64,000 nt of DNA, taken from positions 1 through 64,000 of the forward strand of contig CAZRDX010000004.1 in the NCBI GenBank assembly GCA_964599235.1. Reading direction: 5' to 3'. How positions within the stretch are numbered: position 1 is the first letter of the stretch; the number at the start of each line of letters is the position of its first letter. Position numbers and translations under genes: made by a program. The notes beneath the pieces are model-generated. The model saw nothing but the letters and a program-made list of their open reading frames with translations, made no database searches and had not been told where the DNA came from. This DNA comes from DRPN01 sp964599235. Its GTDB lineage: Bacteria > Bacteroidota > Bacteroidia > Bacteroidales > VadinHA17. Below, one piece after another: positions 8,483 through 16,640 of this stretch.

Positions 8483-10000
8483 TCAGAACCGGAAATAAAT
8501 GAAAGGCCGGAAGCCGGCGCTTTTCACCTGCACCAGGAAGAAGACGATGAGAACGCTGAGGAGGAGTTTGGCCCAGAGGGGGAGGCGGATGAAGAGGCCG
8601 CGTATGTTCTCCTGCCACTGTGCCGGCAGCCAGTGGAGGAGGAACCCTGCCGCGATGACGGCCGTCACGCTGCCCCAGGCCTTCACCTCCGCCGACAGGG
8701 TAGTGAAGGAGATATGGTGGGCGATCTGCCACAGCATGGCCCGGGCATCGTCGAGACAGGTGGCGCGGAAGAAGATCCACAGGATAAGCACAAAATGGAA
8801 GGTGAGTACCCCCGTGATAAAACTTTTCCATTGTGCGGGTCTTTCCCGCAGCCACCGCGGCACCCCCAACAGCTTGTCCACCACCAGGCCCAGGCCGTGC
8901 AGCGTGCCCCAAAGCAGGAAGCGATAGTCGGCCCCGTGCCACAGTCCTCCCAGAACCATCGTCACCATCAGGTTGAGGTACATCCGCAGCTTCCCCTTGC
9001 GGTTACCTCCCAGGGGGATGTACAGATAGTCGCGCAGCCAGGTGGAGAGGGAGATATGCCAGCGGCGCCAGAAATCGGTGGGACTGACCGCCTTGTAAGG
9101 GGAGTGGAAGTTGACCGGGATGCGGAAGCCGAAAAGGAGTGCCACCCCGATGGCGATATCGGTATATCCCGAGAAATCTCCGTAGATCTGCAGGGCATAA
9201 CCATACACGGCGAAAAGGTTCTCCACGCCCGTGAAGGCCGCAGGATGGGCAAAGACGCGGTCGATGAGGTTGACGGCCAGGTAGTCGGCAATGGCGATCT
9301 TCTTCACCAGGCCCGCCAGGATCAGAAAGAGGGCATGGCCGAACTCCTGACGGGTGAGGGTGTAGCGTGCGGTGAGCTGCGGGATGAACTGGGCCGCCCG
9401 GACGATCGGCCCCGCCACCAGCTGGGGAAAGAACGAGACGAAGAAGGCAAAGTCGCCGAAACGCTTCACCGGCGCCACCTGACCGCGATACACATCCAGC
9501 GTATAACTGATGGTCTGGAAAGTGTAAAAGGAGATGCCCACCGGCAGGAAGATGGCCGTGATATCATAATGGGAATGGAAAAGGGCATTGGCCACCCCGG
9601 CCAGGTAGTCGCGCGGCACCACGTGGGCGCCCGTCAGGCGGTTGTAGAGGTCGACGAAAAAAAAGGTGTATTTGAAATAGGCCAGGATGCCGAGGTTGAC
9701 CGTCAGGCTGAACGCCACCAGGAGCTTGCGGCGTGCAGGACGGTCGGTGGTATGGATCCAACGGCCGGCCAGGTAGTCGGTGAGGGTGGAGAGAAGCAGC
9801 AGGAAGAAAAAGAAGCCGCCCGTCTTGTAGTAGAAGAAGATGCTGACGATAAAGAGATAGAGGTTCCGCAGGCGGTGCCGCCGGTAGACGAACGAGTAGA
9901 GCAGCAGGACCACGACCAGGAACCCCCAGAAGAAGGGGCGGGTGAACAACAGGGGGTTGTCCGGCGAATAACTCCAGAGTCTGCTCAGGTCAAAGGCCAT
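8483..10000 (-). CDS. MBOAT family O-acyltransferase (AlgI/DltB/PatA-like)
   Basis: Membrane-bound O-acyltransferase that would carry an acyl (typically acetyl) group across the membrane and onto an extracytoplasmic glycan. 505 residues with about eleven membrane segments. Family signatures: FLPVGISFYTFQTISYTLD (about 151-169), GPIVRAAQF (197-205), YGDFSGYTDIAIG (273-285), FWRRWHISLSTWLRDYLYIP (310-329) and the conserved LWHG with the presumed catalytic His355; a second His is at 368. It overlaps the upstream SGNH gene by 11 nt, the usual pairing of a membrane acyl exporter with a periplasmic SGNH transferase or esterase. The target could be peptidoglycan or a surface polysaccharide; the sequence does not decide. 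Confidence 0.93.
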   Translation of the reverse strand: MAFDLSRLWSYSPDNPLLFTRPFFWGFLVVVLLLYSFVYRRHRLRNLYLFIVSIFFYYKTGGFFFFLLLLSTLTDYLAGRWIHTTDRPARRKLLVAFSLTVNLGILAYFKYTFFFVDLYNRLTGAHVVPRDYLAGVANALFHSHYDITAIFLPVGISFYTFQTISYTLDVYRGQVAPVKRFGDFAFFVSFFPQLVAGPIVRAAQFIPQLTARYTLTRQEFGHALFLILAGLVKKIAIADYLAVNLIDRVFAHPAAFTGVENLFAVYGYALQIYGDFSGYTDIAIGVALLFGFRIPVNFHSPYKAVSPTDFWRRWHISLSTWLRDYLYIPLGGNRKGKLRMYLNLMVTMVLGGLWHGADYRFLLWGTLHGLGLVVDKLLGVPRWLRERPAQWKSFITGVLTFHFVLILWIFFRATCLDDARAMLWQIAHHISFTTLSAEVKAWGSVTAVIAAGFLLHWLPAQWQENIRGLFIRLPLWAKLLLSVLIVFFLVQVKSAGFRPFIYFRF

Positions 10001-11396
10001 GGCTGTATTCCTGATAATCTTCCATCAAGGCCCGGAGGAGCATTTCGGCGAAGAGGCGTGCTCCTTCGCGGCTGAAGTGCACCTGGTCGGGGCGTGCCCA
10101 GGGCGGGTCGTGGGCGGCCCAGCGGCGCATGGCTCCGGGGCCGCCCATGGCGAGTTCGGCGTCCCAGTAGGCACATCCTGTGGCAAGGGAGATCTCGCGC
10201 TGGATGTGGCGCAGACGCTGCAGACGCTCCGGCAGGCCAGGGTCGTCGCCCCCCATGTCGGTGACCCCCACCACCAGGACGAAGAGACGGGGGAAGGTGG
10301 TGCGCAGCCATGCCAGCTCACGCTCCAGCGTGTGGCGGTAGTGCTCCACATCGTAACTGCTTCCCACCGCCACGTTCAGACCGAACTGCAGCACCACCAT
10401 ACGCACGCGCAGATGCTCGTACATGGCCCGCAGGGTGACGCTGTCGCAGTGGGTGAACAGCATGAACGGCCGTCCCCGCAGGGGGATGTTGTCGACGCTG
10501 ACCCCCACGGTGTCGGTGAGGAAGAGCGCCTCTACGGCCACGGGGTCGTGGAAGGTAAGGGTGAGGGTGAGACGGCGTTCTCCGGCGGGCCAGGGAGCCT
10601 CCACCCATTGCAGGCCGGGTTGTTCCTGCATGGCGGGGGTCAGCTCCCGTCCGGAGGGCATGAGGAGGGTGAGGCGCGGCGGGCGCCCGCCGGGGTAGAG
10701 GGCCAGGGTGAGGCGCCGCACCTGCCGTGCCGTGGCCGGCGCCGAGGCATGCAGCGCCAGACGGCACGAGACCGTCCGCTGCCCCGCGGGGAGGAGGGTG
10801 TCGGCAGCCAGCGAGAAAGAGCCGGCTATCCCGAAAGGAAAAGGCCCCAGACGGCCGTCGGGATGGGCATAGTTGTGGACGGCCGTCCATCCGGGCGAGG
10901 GGTCGGTGACGAAGGTGGAGGTATAGGGGACGGTCATCACCGGCAGGAGGAAGCCGGGGCCTCCGCCGCCGAAACGGCGCTGCAGGGTGTCGCGCAGCAC
11001 CGCCGTGATGCGGTCGCCCTCGATCTGGGAGTCGCCGTAGTAGAGGATATGCAGGGAGGTGCGGCGCCGGCGCAGCGAGTCGAGGTCGCGCAGCAGCGCA
11101 TAGAGCAGCCAGCGTGTGCTGTCGGCCATCTCGAGCGAGGGGACGGAACGCAGCAGCGTGTCGGCCAGCGTGAGCGAGGCGGCGGCGGGCGCCCGCCGCG
11201 CCTCACTCGCAGCAGAGAGCACAGGCATACGCACCCCGCCCGAAGGATGCTTCACCCCCTCGTGGAAAAAAGATAAAAGAGGATTGTGCAGGCGTATACC
11301 CATCACCTCCGCTCCGTCCTCCGGCACCAGGAACAGGGAAAGACCCGTGAGCCCCAGGACGGCAGCGATGTACAAAGCACTCTTCCAGGGCTTCAT
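9990..11396 (-). CDS. SGNH/GDSL-type protein, membrane-anchored partner of the MBOAT acyltransferase
   Basis: 468 residues. An N-terminal membrane helix (about 5-24) anchors a periplasmic domain. Block I of the SGNH fold is ILYYGDSQIEGDR (Ser at about 123), block III is QFGLN, and block V is RPDQVHF with Asp about 437 and His about 440, so the Ser-Asp-His triad is complete. With the overlapping MBOAT gene it forms a probable O-acylation (or acyl-transfer) unit. I use the ATG at 11396; the longer start at 11432 adds only a short unlikely leader. The middle region (about 140-330) is a beta-rich insert, as in other two-domain SGNH proteins. The N-terminal half is rich in CGC/GCC codons. Confidence 0.85.
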   Translation of the reverse strand: MKPWKSALYIAAVLGLTGLSLFLVPEDGAEVMGIRLHNPLLSFFHEGVKHPSGGVRMPVLSAASEARRAPAAASLTLADTLLRSVPSLEMADSTRWLLYALLRDLDSLRRRRTSLHILYYGDSQIEGDRITAVLRDTLQRRFGGGGPGFLLPVMTVPYTSTFVTDPSPGWTAVHNYAHPDGRLGPFPFGIAGSFSLAADTLLPAGQRTVSCRLALHASAPATARQVRRLTLALYPGGRPPRLTLLMPSGRELTPAMQEQPGLQWVEAPWPAGERRLTLTLTFHDPVAVEALFLTDTVGVSVDNIPLRGRPFMLFTHCDSVTLRAMYEHLRVRMVVLQFGLNVAVGSSYDVEHYRHTLERELAWLRTTFPRLFVLVVGVTDMGGDDPGLPERLQRLRHIQREISLATGCAYWDAELAMGGPGAMRRWAAHDPPWARPDQVHFSREGARLFAEMLLRALMEDYQEYSHGL

Positions 11397-11450
11397 ACGA
11401 ACAAAGATGCAAAAAGAAAGGGCAGATAGCAAACCCTCGGGAGCAGAGTG

Positions 11451-13022
11451 TCAGCTCTTCAGGCGTATCTTGAGGTACTGCCCGGGATGGATCTTGTCGC
11501 GACGGGAAAGGTTGTTGAGGCGCAGGATATCCTGTTCCGAGACACCGTCGAACTTGCGGGCGATCTCCCAGATCGTGTCGCCGGGCCGTACACGGTAATA
11601 CTCGTAATGCGAGTCGAGCGGCTGCCGTTGTGAAGCGGTGTTGGTCACCGTCACGGGCTTCCCCGTCCGGCGTTGTTTCTCGGCAAAGGAAAGTCGGTTG
11701 AACTGCTTGTAATAGGTCACTTTGTTCTTCGGCACGTACACCACCAGCCGCTGTCCCACTCGGATGAGGTTGTGGCGGATGTTGTTCCAGTAGCGCAGAT
11801 CGGAGACACGCACATGGAACCATTCGGCGATGTACCCCAGGTTATCGCCCTGCTTGACCGTGTAGTAGATCTTCACCTTGCCTTTGGGCGGCGGAGGGTT
11901 GTAGCGCGTATAACGCGGGGCAAGCGTCTTCTTCGAAGGATCGAAAAAGACCGAGTCCTTATAGGTGAAGATGGAATCCTGCAGGTCGATGAACTGTCCG
12001 GTATACTGTATAGGCAGAACAAGCGTGAAAGGCTTGATGCTTCCGGGGATGATGTCGTAACGGTACTGCGGGTTCATATCCCTCAGTTGCTGCAGGGGTA
12101 TATGCAGCACCTCGGCCACCTGTTTGAGGTGAAGATCCTCGGAGATGATGAGCGTATCGCGTCCCACGGGGATATCTATAGGTATGGGGTGCAGGCCATG
12201 GTCGGGGTAATAGTTCATCACGTAGGCGGCCGCGATGAAGGCCGGCACGTAGCCGCGTGTCTCCCGTGGCAGGCGGTAGTAGATCTTCCAGTAGTCGCGC
12301 ACCCCTCCGGAACGGCGTATCGCCTTGTTGACATTGCCGGGGCCGCAGTTGTAGGCAGCGATGACCAGGGTCCAGTCGTGGAAGATCTCATAGAGGTCTT
12401 TGAGGAACTTTGCCGCCGCCTCGGTGGAGCGGATGGGGTCGCGTCGTTCGTCGACGAGCGAGTTGATGGTCAGGCCGTACATGCGTCCCGTACCGTACAT
12501 GAACTGCCAGAGCCCCACAGCCCCGGCACGTGAACGGGCACGCGGGTTGAGGGCCGATTCGATCACGGCCATGTACTTCAACTCCACCGGCAATCCCTCT
12601 CTGTCAAAGATCTCCTCGATGAGCGGGAAATAGTAATCGCGCAACCCCAGCATCACCTCCATCTTTTCCTTCTTCTTCTGGGTATAGACGTTGATATAGT
12701 TCCGCACGATGGGGTTGAAGGAGAGAGTGACGATGCTCGGGATCTTCTGCAGGCGGGCGATGTAGACCGAGTCGGGATACCGGGAGGGCAGGCTGTCCGA
12801 CTCGTATTCGCTCTCCACCAGGGAGGTGTCACGGAGCGACTGCCGGACATAGAAAAGATTGAGCAGACTGTCCAAGTTGCGGTCGAAGTTGAGGATCGCC
12901 CCGTCGACGTTCCGCACACGCAGGGAATCATCCTCCGGCATCACAGCACGGAGCGGGATGGTGACCCCTATCATCATTCCTATCATCCAGGATCTTAACA
13001 TGCGCTTATATCGTTTCATCAT
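11451..13022 (-). CDS. mltD: Membrane-bound lytic murein transglycosylase D-like, with two LysM domains
   Basis: Cuts the glycan strands of peptidoglycan between MurNAc and GlcNAc with 1,6-anhydro ring formation. Signal or anchor segment at about 10-26. The SLT (GH23) domain spans about 130-290 with YMAVIESALNPRARS (catalytic Glu155) and GAVGLWQFM, then AAYNCGPGNVNKA. Two C-terminal LysM modules bind the glycan: YTVKQGDNLGYIAEWF (about 400-445) and YRVRPGDTIWEIARKF (about 476-521). Domain order and the 523-residue length are normal for Bacteroidota. It lies 9 nt after DUF5683 in the parA-parB-DUF5683-mltD string, probably one operon. Confidence 0.95.
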   Translation of the reverse strand: MMKRYKRMLRSWMIGMMIGVTIPLRAVMPEDDSLRVRNVDGAILNFDRNLDSLLNLFYVRQSLRDTSLVESEYESDSLPSRYPDSVYIARLQKIPSIVTLSFNPIVRNYINVYTQKKKEKMEVMLGLRDYYFPLIEEIFDREGLPVELKYMAVIESALNPRARSRAGAVGLWQFMYGTGRMYGLTINSLVDERRDPIRSTEAAAKFLKDLYEIFHDWTLVIAAYNCGPGNVNKAIRRSGGVRDYWKIYYRLPRETRGYVPAFIAAAYVMNYYPDHGLHPIPIDIPVGRDTLIISEDLHLKQVAEVLHIPLQQLRDMNPQYRYDIIPGSIKPFTLVLPIQYTGQFIDLQDSIFTYKDSVFFDPSKKTLAPRYTRYNPPPPKGKVKIYYTVKQGDNLGYIAEWFHVRVSDLRYWNNIRHNLIRVGQRLVVYVPKNKVTYYKQFNRLSFAEKQRRTGKPVTVTNTASQRQPLDSHYEYYRVRPGDTIWEIARKFDGVSEQDILRLNNLSRRDKIHPGQYLKIRLKS

Positions 13023-13031
13023 TTTTTCATT

Positions 13032-13706
13032 TCAGAAGGTCAATCCCAGGGTCACGCCCATGGCCGGTGGCAGGCCCGCATGGGGCTGCACGGCAGGGAG
13101 GAGGTGCACCGTCAGGTCGGGCGTGACATCGAAATGGAACAGCTGGGCATCCACCACCGCATCGAGGATGGTCAGCACATACCATCCCGCCATCCCGATC
13201 AGGGAAAGATCGCGGTAACGTTTGTAATAATCCATGCCGTTCTTCAGCTGCCCTTTCACCCACTCGTAATATTCGGGATCATAGGAACGGGGATAATGTT
13301 CCTTGTCGTACATCTGTTTGTCCATCGCACCGCTGATCAGCGAATAGTAGCTGTCGGTGAGAGGGTTCTCATCCGTGAAGTCGATGTAAGCATCCCTGTA
13401 TTTGATGTAGTTGGTCTGGTTGAAATAGATGAAGTACCCCAGTGTGCCGTAGCCGGCATAGACGATGGGCACCTTCCAGTACTTCCGGTTGTAGATCTGG
13501 CCCAGTCCGGGCAACACGGCCGAATAGAGGGCTGCCTTGCGCGGGGAGTGATACTCCTCCTCTTTCGGCGTCTGCCTCACCTTGCCCTTTTTCGCAGGTT
13601 CCACGGAGACGAAGAGCGAGTCACTCTTCTGGGCCCGGAGATGCGACAAAGGGATGGTCAGCAGGATCGCCGTCAGGGCGAGATATATGGTGCGTGATCT
13701 GGTCAA
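13032..13706 (-). CDS. DUF5683 family protein
   Basis: 224 residues: signal-like N-terminus (about 5-25), a short basic linker, then the conserved core starting at SPRKAALYSAVLPGLGQIYN and KYWKVPIVYAGYG, with two or three short hydrophobic segments. The function is unknown; the family is common in Bacteroidota between parB and mltD, as here. The start is a TTG at 13706. No in-frame ATG lies upstream before a stop, and GAGGAGG lies about 10 nt before it. A TATCTTTG box at 13742-13749 gives a leader of about 30 nt. Confidence 0.85.
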   Translation of the reverse strand: MTRSRTIYLALTAILLTIPLSHLRAQKSDSLFVSVEPAKKGKVRQTPKEEEYHSPRKAALYSAVLPGLGQIYNRKYWKVPIVYAGYGTLGYFIYFNQTNYIKYRDAYIDFTDENPLTDSYYSLISGAMDKQMYDKEHYPRSYDPEYYEWVKGQLKNGMDYYKRYRDLSLIGMAGWYVLTILDAVVDAQLFHFDVTPDLTVHLLPAVQPHAGLPPAMGVTLGLTF

Positions 13707-13741
13707 AACCCGTTTTCCTCCTCTTCATTCCTGTCTCACTG

Positions 13742-13749
13742 CAAAGATA
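13742..13749 (-). promoter_or_regulatory. -7 box TATCTTTG before DUF5683-mltD
   Basis: Perfect TAnnTTTG on the minus strand, about 36 nt before the TTG start of DUF5683. It would give mltD and DUF5683 a promoter apart from parA-parB. Confidence 0.6.
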
Positions 13750-13810
13750 AGGAATAAATGACAAAGCCAAGGGGTCTGTCATACAGGATCGGCCGGAAGA
13801 TCACGGGGGA

Positions 13811-14692
13811 TCAGCCGTTGAGCTTGTCAAACTTTTCGATGATCTCCTCCAGTTCTTCCGTGGAGGCGAAGGGGATCACGATCTTCCCCTTTCCTTTTTC
13901 GTTGACCCGCACCTGCACGTCGGTACCGAAGAGTTGTGCGAGGCCTTCGCGCAGGTGGCTGAAGGCTTCGGCGATCTCTTTTTTCTTTTTTTCTTTTTCC
14001 GTGGTCCGGCGCAGCTCCCTGTTCATCATGCGGCGTACGAGATCTTCGGTCTGCCTGACCGACAGCTCTTCGTCGACGATCTGGTAATAGAGTTCGATCT
14101 GTCGTGCGGGGTCGTCGACGTTGATGAGCGTACGGGCATGGCCCATGGTGATCTTCCCCTCGCGTATACCCAATTGGATCTCGGCAGGCAGCTTGAGGAG
14201 GCGGAGGTAGTTGGCCACGGTGGAGCGTTTCTTGCCCACCCGTTCGGAGAGGGTTTCCTGGGTGAGATGGCACTCTTCGATGAGCCGCTGGTAGGAGATG
14301 GCGATCTCGATGGCGTCGAGGTCTTCGCGTTGTATGTTCTCCACCAGGGCCATTTCGAGCATGGCCTGGTCGTCGGCGGTACGCACATAGGCAGGTATGG
14401 TGGTGAGGCCGGCGAGGGTGGCTGCGCGCAGACGCCGTTCGCCGGAGATGAGCTGGTAGGTACCGTCGCCCATGTCGCGTACGGAGATGGGCTGGATGAT
14501 GCCCAGCTCGCGGATGGAGGCGGCCAGCTCCTGCAAGGCCTCCTCGTCAAAGGCGGTGCGGGGCTGGAAAGGATTGGCCTGTATCTTCTCTATCTCCACC
14601 TCCAGGATGCCGCCGGCCGCTGCGGGACGCTCCTTGTCGACATCGTCGATGAGCGCTCCCAGTCCCCGTCCCAATGCATTCTTCCTTGCCAT
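13811..14692 (-). CDS. parB: Chromosome-partitioning protein ParB
   Basis: CTP-dependent DNA clamp that loads at parS sites near the replication origin and works with ParA in chromosome segregation. 293 residues: N-terminal ParA-interacting start MARKNALGRGLGALI, then the ParB/Srx nuclease-like domain with IQANPFQPRTAFDE, the GERRLRAA motif (CTP-binding box) and ENIQREDLD, a helix-turn-helix (TQETLSERVGKKRSTVANYL) and a C-terminal dimerisation segment rich in Lys/Glu. It starts 2 nt after the parA stop. I found no clear parS site inside the window. Confidence 0.97.
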   Translation of the reverse strand: MARKNALGRGLGALIDDVDKERPAAAGGILEVEIEKIQANPFQPRTAFDEEALQELAASIRELGIIQPISVRDMGDGTYQLISGERRLRAATLAGLTTIPAYVRTADDQAMLEMALVENIQREDLDAIEIAISYQRLIEECHLTQETLSERVGKKRSTVANYLRLLKLPAEIQLGIREGKITMGHARTLINVDDPARQIELYYQIVDEELSVRQTEDLVRRMMNRELRRTTEKEKKKKEIAEAFSHLREGLAQLFGTDVQVRVNEKGKGKIVIPFASTEELEEIIEKFDKLNG

Positions 14693-14694
14693 GA

Positions 14695-15498
14695 TTATTC
14701 TTTTATGATCTTATCCTCGTTGCGTATCCTGGTCTTGTCGTTCTTCTGCAGCAGTTCCCTGGCCAGGTTCAGGTAATTGACCGCTCCCTTCGAGTTGGCA
14801 TCGTAGAGCAGGGCAGGTTTGCCAAAGCTGGGCGCCTCACTCAGCTTGATGTTGCGCTGGATGACCGTGTCGAAGACCATCTGCTGGAAATGCTTGCGCA
14901 CCTCCTCGACCACCTGGTTCGACAGACGCAGACGCGAATCGTACATCGTCAGCAGGAACCCTTCGATCTCCAGGGACGGGTTGAGCCGTTTCTGGACGAT
15001 CTTGATGGTATTGAGCAGCTTACCCAGACCCTCCAGCGCAAAGTACTCACACTGGACCGGGATGATCACGGAATCGGAGGCGGTCAGGGCGTTCACCGTC
15101 AGCAGCCCCAGCGAAGGGGAGCAGTCGATCAGGATGAAGTCGTACGCATCCCTGATCTTTTCCAGTACATGTTTGAGCACCTGTTCGCGGTTGGGCATGT
15201 TCAGCATCTCGATCTCGGCCCCCACCAGGTCGATGGTACTGGGCATCAGGTCGAGCCCCTCGATCTCGGTCTTGAGGATCACCTCACCGGGATGACGGTC
15301 ATCGATAAGGCAGTCGTAAATGCTGCTCTTGATGTTGCGCAGGTCGAACCCCACTCCCGAGGTGGCATTGGCCTGGGGGTCGGCATCGGCCAGCAGCACC
15401 TTGTACTCCAGAGCAGCCAGACTGGCCGCCAGGTTGATGGCCGTGGTCGTCTTCCCTACCCCCCCTTTCTGATTCGCCAAGGAAATGATCTTACCCAT
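14695..15498 (-). CDS. parA: Chromosome-partitioning ATPase ParA (Soj)
   Basis: Deviant Walker-A ATPase that dimerises on the nucleoid and moves ParB-parS complexes. 267 residues from the ATG at 15498: MGKIISLANQKGGVGKTTT contains the KGGVGKTT P-loop with the signature Lys, followed by ADADPQANAT (Walker A' region) and the Walker B-like FILIDCSPSLG. A longer reading from a TTG at 15531 is rejected because that codon lies inside the TAAATTTG promoter box. First gene of the parA-parB-DUF5683-mltD string. Confidence 0.97.
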   Translation of the reverse strand: MGKIISLANQKGGVGKTTTAINLAASLAALEYKVLLADADPQANATSGVGFDLRNIKSSIYDCLIDDRHPGEVILKTEIEGLDLMPSTIDLVGAEIEMLNMPNREQVLKHVLEKIRDAYDFILIDCSPSLGLLTVNALTASDSVIIPVQCEYFALEGLGKLLNTIKIVQKRLNPSLEIEGFLLTMYDSRLRLSNQVVEEVRKHFQQMVFDTVIQRNIKLSEAPSFGKPALLYDANSKGAVNYLNLARELLQKNDKTRIRNEDKIIKE

Positions 15499-15528
15499 AT
15501 CTTCTCCGCTTCCGTTCCGTTTAAGTGC

Positions 15529-15536
15529 CAAATTTA
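15529..15536 (-). promoter_or_regulatory. -7 box TAAATTTG before parA
   Basis: Perfect TAnnTTTG on the minus strand, about 30 nt before the parA ATG. The AT-rich 15540-15680 region lies between parA and the divergent lipid kinase; no parS-like or DnaA-box cluster is evident there. Confidence 0.65.
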
Positions 15537-15684
15537 CTACATTAGCCCCGTCCTGCAGGACATCCCCAAAACGGAATTGTAAACAATTTATTTGCAGTTG
15601 TTAACATTTTTTCAACACCTTGTTCCGCTACCTTCTGATGTCCAAACAGATAATCCACTTGTGCAAAAAAGTTAAGATCTCCTG

Positions 15685-16638
15685 ATGAGCGGTTCACACG
15701 GTCACGAGGGATGGTATCTGATCGTCAATCCGCAGGCGGGGGCGGGTCGTGTGGCGAGGCTGTGGCCGCGTCTTGTTGCGATGCTGGAGGCTGCAGGGGT
15801 CGTGTATGAGACGGTTTTTACGACGGCTCCCCTGGATGCGGTACCACTGGCCCGCGAGGCGGTGAAAGCGGGATGGCGGCGTTTTGCCGTAGTAGGAGGC
15901 GACGGTACCCTCAGCGAGACGGCCGAAGGTCTGCTCACCCAGCAGGAGGTGCCCACGCAAGAGCTGATCCTGGGCATCATCCCCGTGGGTACGGGCAACG
16001 ACTGGCGCCGTATGTACGGCATCCCCGACGACCCGGCACGGGCGGTGACGATCCTTCGGGAGGGGAGAACCCTTCTGCAGGATGTGGGCCTCATCCGCTA
16101 TACCTACGGGGAGAACATGCACCAGCGTCATTTCCTGAACATCGCGGGCTTCGGCTTCGATGCCGAGGTGACCGCCCGCGCCAACCGCCGCAAACAGCAG
16201 GGTCACAACGGTCTGACCGTCTATCTGCGTACCCTGCTCTCCTCTCTCTTTTCCTACCGTCCGGCCTCCACCACCCTCCGCATCGACGAACAGACCCTCC
16301 GTGACGATATCTTCACCATCTCCGTTGGCATCGGCCGCTACTCCGGGGGAGGGATGCGCCAGACCCCCCGTGCTATCCCCGACGACGGACTGTTCGACAT
16401 CACCGTCATACGCCGCATCGGCAAAGCCGACATCATCCTCCACCTCGGGATGCTCTTCAACGGACGTCTCCCTGAACATCCGAAGGTAGTGACCTTCCGC
16501 GGAAAAAAGATCCGCATCACGGCCACACCGCCGCTGGCCATCGAAGCCGACGGAGAGACGCTGGGGCACACCCCTGCCGAGATCTTGCTCCTGGAGAAAA
16601 AGATCGGGGTGGTGACCGGCCCGGAACGCCCCCGGTAG
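15685..16638 (+). CDS. Diacylglycerol/lipid kinase, YegS/DgkB-like
   Basis: Soluble lipid kinase of the DAGK catalytic family, which phosphorylates diacylglycerol or a related lipid with ATP. 317 residues: N-terminal WYLIVNPQAGAGR, the glycine-rich VVGGDGTLSETAEG nucleotide motif (about 71-84), IPVGTGNDWRR (about 98-108), then the beta-sandwich C-terminal domain with GFGFDAEV and a DGLFDITVI block. It is convergent with the next gene, with only 2 nt between the stops. A second family member lies at 45259-46155. No TAnnTTTG box was found directly upstream. Confidence 0.9.
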   Translation: MSGSHGHEGWYLIVNPQAGAGRVARLWPRLVAMLEAAGVVYETVFTTAPLDAVPLAREAVKAGWRRFAVVGGDGTLSETAEGLLTQQEVPTQELILGIIPVGTGNDWRRMYGIPDDPARAVTILREGRTLLQDVGLIRYTYGENMHQRHFLNIAGFGFDAEVTARANRRKQQGHNGLTVYLRTLLSSLFSYRPASTTLRIDEQTLRDDIFTISVGIGRYSGGGMRQTPRAIPDDGLFDITVIRRIGKADIILHLGMLFNGRLPEHPKVVTFRGKKIRITATPPLAIEADGETLGHTPAEILLLEKKIGVVTGPERPR

Positions 16639-16640
16639 GA

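Noticed and set aside
15499..15684. Possible oriC or parS next to parA
   Set aside because: AT-rich with short palindromes, but I see no DnaA-box cluster and no parS-like TGTTNCACGTGNAACA sequence; only one weak TAATCCACT word.
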